Below, in pieces: positions 14,411 through 16,906 of a DNA stretch of 16,906 bases. A model generated the notes under the pieces. It worked only from the letters and a program-made list of their open reading frames with translations. It was not told the origin of the DNA and made no database searches. This DNA comes from UBA7672 sp038326205 (GTDB lineage: Bacteria; Pseudomonadota; Alphaproteobacteria; Caulobacterales; Hyphomonadaceae). The position numbers were made by a program, and so were the translations under genes. The stretch spans positions 1-16,906 of the forward strand of contig JBBQJV010000082.1 of NCBI GenBank assembly GCA_038326205.1, given 5' to 3'. Position 1 is the first letter of the stretch. Every line of letters begins with the position of its first letter.

Positions 14411-15454
14411 ATGCCCGAGGACATTCGCCTCACATCGCTCGCCCATGGTGGCGGCTGCGGCTGCAAGCTTGCGCCGTCTGTGTTGCGAGACATTCTCTCG
14501 ACCATGCCGCCGGCGGGGCCGTTCGCAAACCTGCTGGTTGGCACCGAGACGTCCGATGACGCTGCTGTCTGGCGGTTGAACGACACGCAAGCGCTTGTGG
14601 CGACGACGGACTTCTTCATGCCGGTAGTGGATGACCCGTTCGAGTTCGGGCGGATCTCAGCAACCAACGCACTGTCGGATATCTATGCGATGGGGGCGAC
14701 GCCGATCCTTGCGCTGGCGATTGTCGGCATGCCGGTGGGCGTGATGCCGGTCGAGATGATCCGCAAGATTCTCGAAGGCGGCGCTTCGGTGTGCGCGGCG
14801 GCCGGCGTGCCCATCGCAGGCGGACATTCGATCGACAGCAAGGAGCCGATCTATGGGCTGGTCGCGCTCGGGCTGGTGCATCCGGACAAGCTGCTGACCA
14901 ATCGCACGGGCAAGACTGGCGATGTGCTCATTCTCACCAAGCCGCTGGGGGTCGGCATCTACAGCGCCGCGCTCAAGCAAGGGCTGCTAGATGCGGACGG
15001 ATACGCGGCGATGATTGCTTCGACAACGAAGCTGAACACATTCGGCAAGGACCTTGGCGAGGTCGCCGGCGTGCACGCCCTCACGGATGTCACCGGGTTC
15101 GGCCTGCTGGGCCACACGCTGGAGATGGCGCGGGGGGCAGGACTGACAGCCGAGATTGGCGCGCAGCCTCCGTTGCTGTCGGGTATCGAGATGCTGGCAC
15201 GGGAGGGCGTCCGAACGGGAGCGTCGACCCGCAACTGGGAGAGCTATGGCGAGTCAGTTTTGCTACCGGATGGATTTGAGGCCTGGCAGAGCGATCTCCT
15301 GACCGATCCGCAAACAAGCGGCGGCCTGTTGATCGCAGTCGAGCCCGGTGCGGCAGACGACGTGCTGGCGCGGGCGCAGGCGGCGGGATTTTCCGAAGCC
15401 GCCATTGTCGGTCGACTCGTGGCCGGACCGCCTCGTGTGGTTGTGCGCGGATAG
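14411..15454 (+). CDS. selD: Selenide, water dikinase (selenophosphate synthetase) SelD
   Basis: This 347-residue enzyme makes selenophosphate from selenide and ATP. The N-terminal loop AHGGGCGCKL holds C16, C18 and K19, equivalent to the catalytic Cys17 and Lys20 of the enteric enzyme. The codon for C16 is TGC, so this is the cysteine form and not a selenoprotein. TDVTGFGLLGHTLEMA and LTDPQTSGGLL mark the AIRS-like C-terminal fold. The start at 14411 follows AGGAG (14397-14401) by nine bases; an earlier in-frame ATG (14339) adds 24 residues without family resemblance. The 105-base region shared with divergent mnmH contains TTGACG (14339-14344) but no good -10. No selA, selB or Sec tRNA is in the window, so use in tRNA modification is the visible role. 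Confidence 0.96.
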   Translation: MPEDIRLTSLAHGGGCGCKLAPSVLRDILSTMPPAGPFANLLVGTETSDDAAVWRLNDTQALVATTDFFMPVVDDPFEFGRISATNALSDIYAMGATPILALAIVGMPVGVMPVEMIRKILEGGASVCAAAGVPIAGGHSIDSKEPIYGLVALGLVHPDKLLTNRTGKTGDVLILTKPLGVGIYSAALKQGLLDADGYAAMIASTTKLNTFGKDLGEVAGVHALTDVTGFGLLGHTLEMARGAGLTAEIGAQPPLLSGIEMLAREGVRTGASTRNWESYGESVLLPDGFEAWQSDLLTDPQTSGGLLIAVEPGAADDVLARAQAAGFSEAAIVGRLVAGPPRVVVRG

Positions 15455-15499
15455 TGTCCACGCACCCCAGATGACATTCGGCTCGCGGGTCGCTACCAA

Positions 15500-15520
15500 G
15501 CGGATCAGAGGAAAATCCGC
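15500..15520 (+). promoter_or_regulatory. Hairpin presenting the hemB Shine-Dalgarno
   Basis: GCGGAT (15500-15505) and ATCCGC (15515-15520) pair around CAGAGGAAA, which carries the GAGGA ribosome-binding site in the loop. The stem ends on the base before the hemB ATG. Confidence 0.4.
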
Positions 15521-16528
15521 ATGCCCAAGTCCCTGATTACTGGCGCCTATCCTGCGACCCGCATGCGCCGGGTGCGCCAGCATGACTGGGCGCGGCGGCT
15601 GGTGCGCGAGAGCAGGCCGTCGCCGGACGATATCGTCTGGGGGATGATCGTTCATGACGGCAAAGAGCCGCGCGTTCCGGTGAAGACCATGCCAGGCGTG
15701 GACCGTCTGAATGTCGATGAAGCCGCGAAGGCTGCGGTGCGGGCTCGGGAGCTGGGCATTCCGGCGATCGCGGTGTTTCCGCATATCGATCCGAGCAAGA
15801 AGAACGAGGGCGGCGAAGAAGCGCTCAACGCGGACGGGCTGATCCCGATTGTCATTCAGGCAATGAAGGCAGCGGCGCCAGAGGTCGGCATTGCTTGCGA
15901 TGTGGCGCTCGATCCGTTCACCAGCCATGGCCATGACGGACTGCTGGACGACGACGGCTATGTGCTGAACGACGAGACGGTCGCGGTGCTGAGCGAGCAG
16001 GCTCTCATTCAAGCGCGCGCGGGCGCGGACATCGTGGCGCCGTCGGACATGATGGATGGGCGCATCGGCGCGATCCGCGACCTGCTGGACGAGGAAGGAT
16101 TCGAGAACGTCATGATCCTGTCCTACGCCGCCAAGTATGCATCGGCGTTTTACGGTCCTTATCGCGATGCAGTCGGGACGGCGTCCGTGCTCAAGGGCGA
16201 CAAGAAAACCTATCAGATGGATTTCGGGAACACCGAGGAAGCGCTTCGGGAAGTCGCTATGGACATCCAGGAGGGCGCCGACATGGTGATGGTGAAACCT
16301 GGCCTGCCCTATCTCGATATCGTGCAGCGCGTGTCTTCGGAATTTGGGGTGCCGACGCTGGTGTTCCAGATTTCCGGCGAGTACGCACAGATCAAGGCGG
16401 CGGCGGCGCAGGGCTGGCTGGACGAGGACAAGGCGATCATCGAGACGCTGTCGGCGTTCAAGCGGGCTGGAGCGAGCGGTGTGATTACGTACTTTGCGGA
16501 GCGTGCGGCGCAGTTGCTGGGCAAGTAG
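15521..16528 (+). CDS. hemB: Delta-aminolevulinic acid dehydratase (porphobilinogen synthase) HemB
   Basis: The 335-residue enzyme condenses two 5-aminolevulinate molecules to porphobilinogen in haem and corrinoid synthesis. The Schiff-base lysines are K205 (SYAAKYAS) and K259 (MVKPGLPYLD). At the metal site the zinc cysteines are replaced: CDVALDPFTSHGHDG has A129, D131 and D139 where zinc enzymes have cysteine, which marks the magnesium-dependent alphaproteobacterial type. GAGGA lies about nine bases before ATG 15521. The gene follows selD by 66 bases, so co-transcription is possible. Confidence 0.98.
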   Translation: MPKSLITGAYPATRMRRVRQHDWARRLVRESRPSPDDIVWGMIVHDGKEPRVPVKTMPGVDRLNVDEAAKAAVRARELGIPAIAVFPHIDPSKKNEGGEEALNADGLIPIVIQAMKAAAPEVGIACDVALDPFTSHGHDGLLDDDGYVLNDETVAVLSEQALIQARAGADIVAPSDMMDGRIGAIRDLLDEEGFENVMILSYAAKYASAFYGPYRDAVGTASVLKGDKKTYQMDFGNTEEALREVAMDIQEGADMVMVKPGLPYLDIVQRVSSEFGVPTLVFQISGEYAQIKAAAAQGWLDEDKAIIETLSAFKRAGASGVITYFAERAAQLLGK

Positions 16529-16543
16529 CCGCGGCGCGGGGTT

Positions 16544-16564
16544 CTCAGGCGGGGGCGCGCTGAG
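16544..16564 (+). terminator. Possible hemB 3' hairpin
   Basis: CTCAGGCG (16544-16551) pairs with CGC and CTGAG (16556-16558 and 16560-16564) with one bulged G and a GGGG loop, 16 bases after the stop. There is no T-tract. Confidence 0.35.
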
Positions 16565-16637
16565 GTGGGGGGTGGATGGGGGCCCCTGAAGATGGGCATA
16601 GCGGAGGGCCGCGCGCTTGGGCGCACAGACGCGCTCG

Positions 16638-16702
16638 CTGTTCCCCCTCGTGGTTCGACCGACGCACGCTACGCGTGCTGCTCACACCATGAGGGTGAAC
16701 AG
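16638..16702. repeat. REP-like intergenic palindrome
   Basis: Outer arms CTGTTCCCCCTCGTGGT and ACCATGAGGGTGAACAG are imperfect inverted repeats. An inner perfect hairpin, GCACGC-TAC-GCGTGC (16664-16678), sits between them. The layout (CCTCATGG arm, GC-rich core, TCGAACCA arm on the other strand) matches the alphaproteobacterial REP-type palindromes I know, which occur in many copies between genes. Confidence 0.65.
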
Positions 16703-16778
16703 TTGCAGAGCATGCCTGAAAATGGGGGCGTGGGTTGAGGCGGACGCAGCATCGCGCTTGGCGACGCTTGTCTTATGA

Positions 16779-16874
16779 CTTTCCCTGCCGATTGGGAGAT
16801 ATTGGCACCGCCGCCAGGAGTTACAGCTCCCGGACGGCGGCGAGGGACGGATCGTCACGATGCAGGAGGTTTGA
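16779..16874 (+). pseudogene. Short coding-like frame, possible gene remnant
   Basis: The frame is open after a stop at 16776-16778 and translates to about 31 residues with protein-like composition, ending PDGGEGRIVTMQEV before TGA. It has no usable start codon upstream. An ATG at 16775 lies in a different frame, so a single-base shift would be needed to join them. I recognise no family. Confidence 0.2.
16809..16842. repeat. GC-rich nested inverted repeat
   Basis: CGCCGCC (16809-16815) pairs with GGCGGCG (16836-16842), and inside it GGAG (16817-16820) pairs with CTCC (16827-16830). It overlaps the short coding-like frame, so it may be chance or part of a remnant gene. Confidence 0.4.
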
Positions 16875-16906
16875 CGCTCCGAGCTAGAGTTTGATCGCCC
16901 TCGTCT

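Larger units (their letters stand above)
16529..16906. other. Terminal 378 bases without a convincing gene
   Basis: This GC-rich stretch after hemB holds three inverted repeats and one short coding-like frame, listed separately. No RNA gene or integrase site is seen. A neighbouring gene may begin beyond the window edge. Confidence 0.6.

Noticed and set aside
14456..14461. Possible selenocysteine codon in selD
   Set aside because: The active-site position is encoded by TGC, so the enzyme is the cysteine form.
16682..16905. Minus-strand open frame running off the right edge
   Set aside because: It passes through the REP-like palindrome, has no start inside the window and shows no protein-like pattern.

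Overview
The window is chromosomal DNA of a GC-rich alphaproteobacterium. The gene set and style, together with a magnesium-type HemB, fit a Hyphomonadaceae/Caulobacterales-like organism, but that placement is inference. Most genes are recognisable core or catabolic genes on both strands. There is no integrase, transposase, CRISPR array or prophage. I see no clearly new multi-gene system; the best candidate for a second look is a compact SoxR-controlled module.

Left part (1-3565, + strand): the 3' end of a MATE exporter, a zinc-less medium-chain dehydrogenase/reductase and an acyl-CoA synthetase-like adenylate-forming enzyme that starts with GTG. Hairpins sit in both gaps.

Redox module (3575-5319): soxR, with a complete [2Fe-2S] cysteine set, diverges from a VOC/glyoxalase-fold gene translationally coupled (ATGA) to a small membrane protein. 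A dyad matching the SoxR box lies between them, inside a promoter with the 19-bp spacer expected for MerR-type activation. A weak 55-codon frame may follow the membrane gene.

Cell-wall and small-gene part (5325-8064): glmU diverges from a HAD phosphatase (gph-like). The phosphatase overlaps, tail to tail, a 78-residue small protein. Then comes tRNA-Val(CAC) on the minus strand with its own promoter and intrinsic terminator.

Transport and valine catabolism (8260-13242): a Spinster-like MFS transporter with an unusual extracytoplasmic loop ends at a bidirectional terminator. It faces a minus-strand operon of an isobutyryl-CoA dehydrogenase-like enzyme, a cysteine-rich lipoprotein and 3-hydroxyisobutyryl-CoA hydrolase. 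These two enzymes are non-adjacent steps of valine breakdown. A GNAT gene diverges from the operon.

Selenium and haem (13244-16528): mnmH (tRNA 2-selenouridine synthase) and selD (selenophosphate synthetase) are divergent neighbours. Together they supply selenium for tRNA wobble modification. hemB follows selD on the same strand. The last 378 bases hold no convincing gene, but contain a REP-like palindrome and a second GC-rich hairpin.
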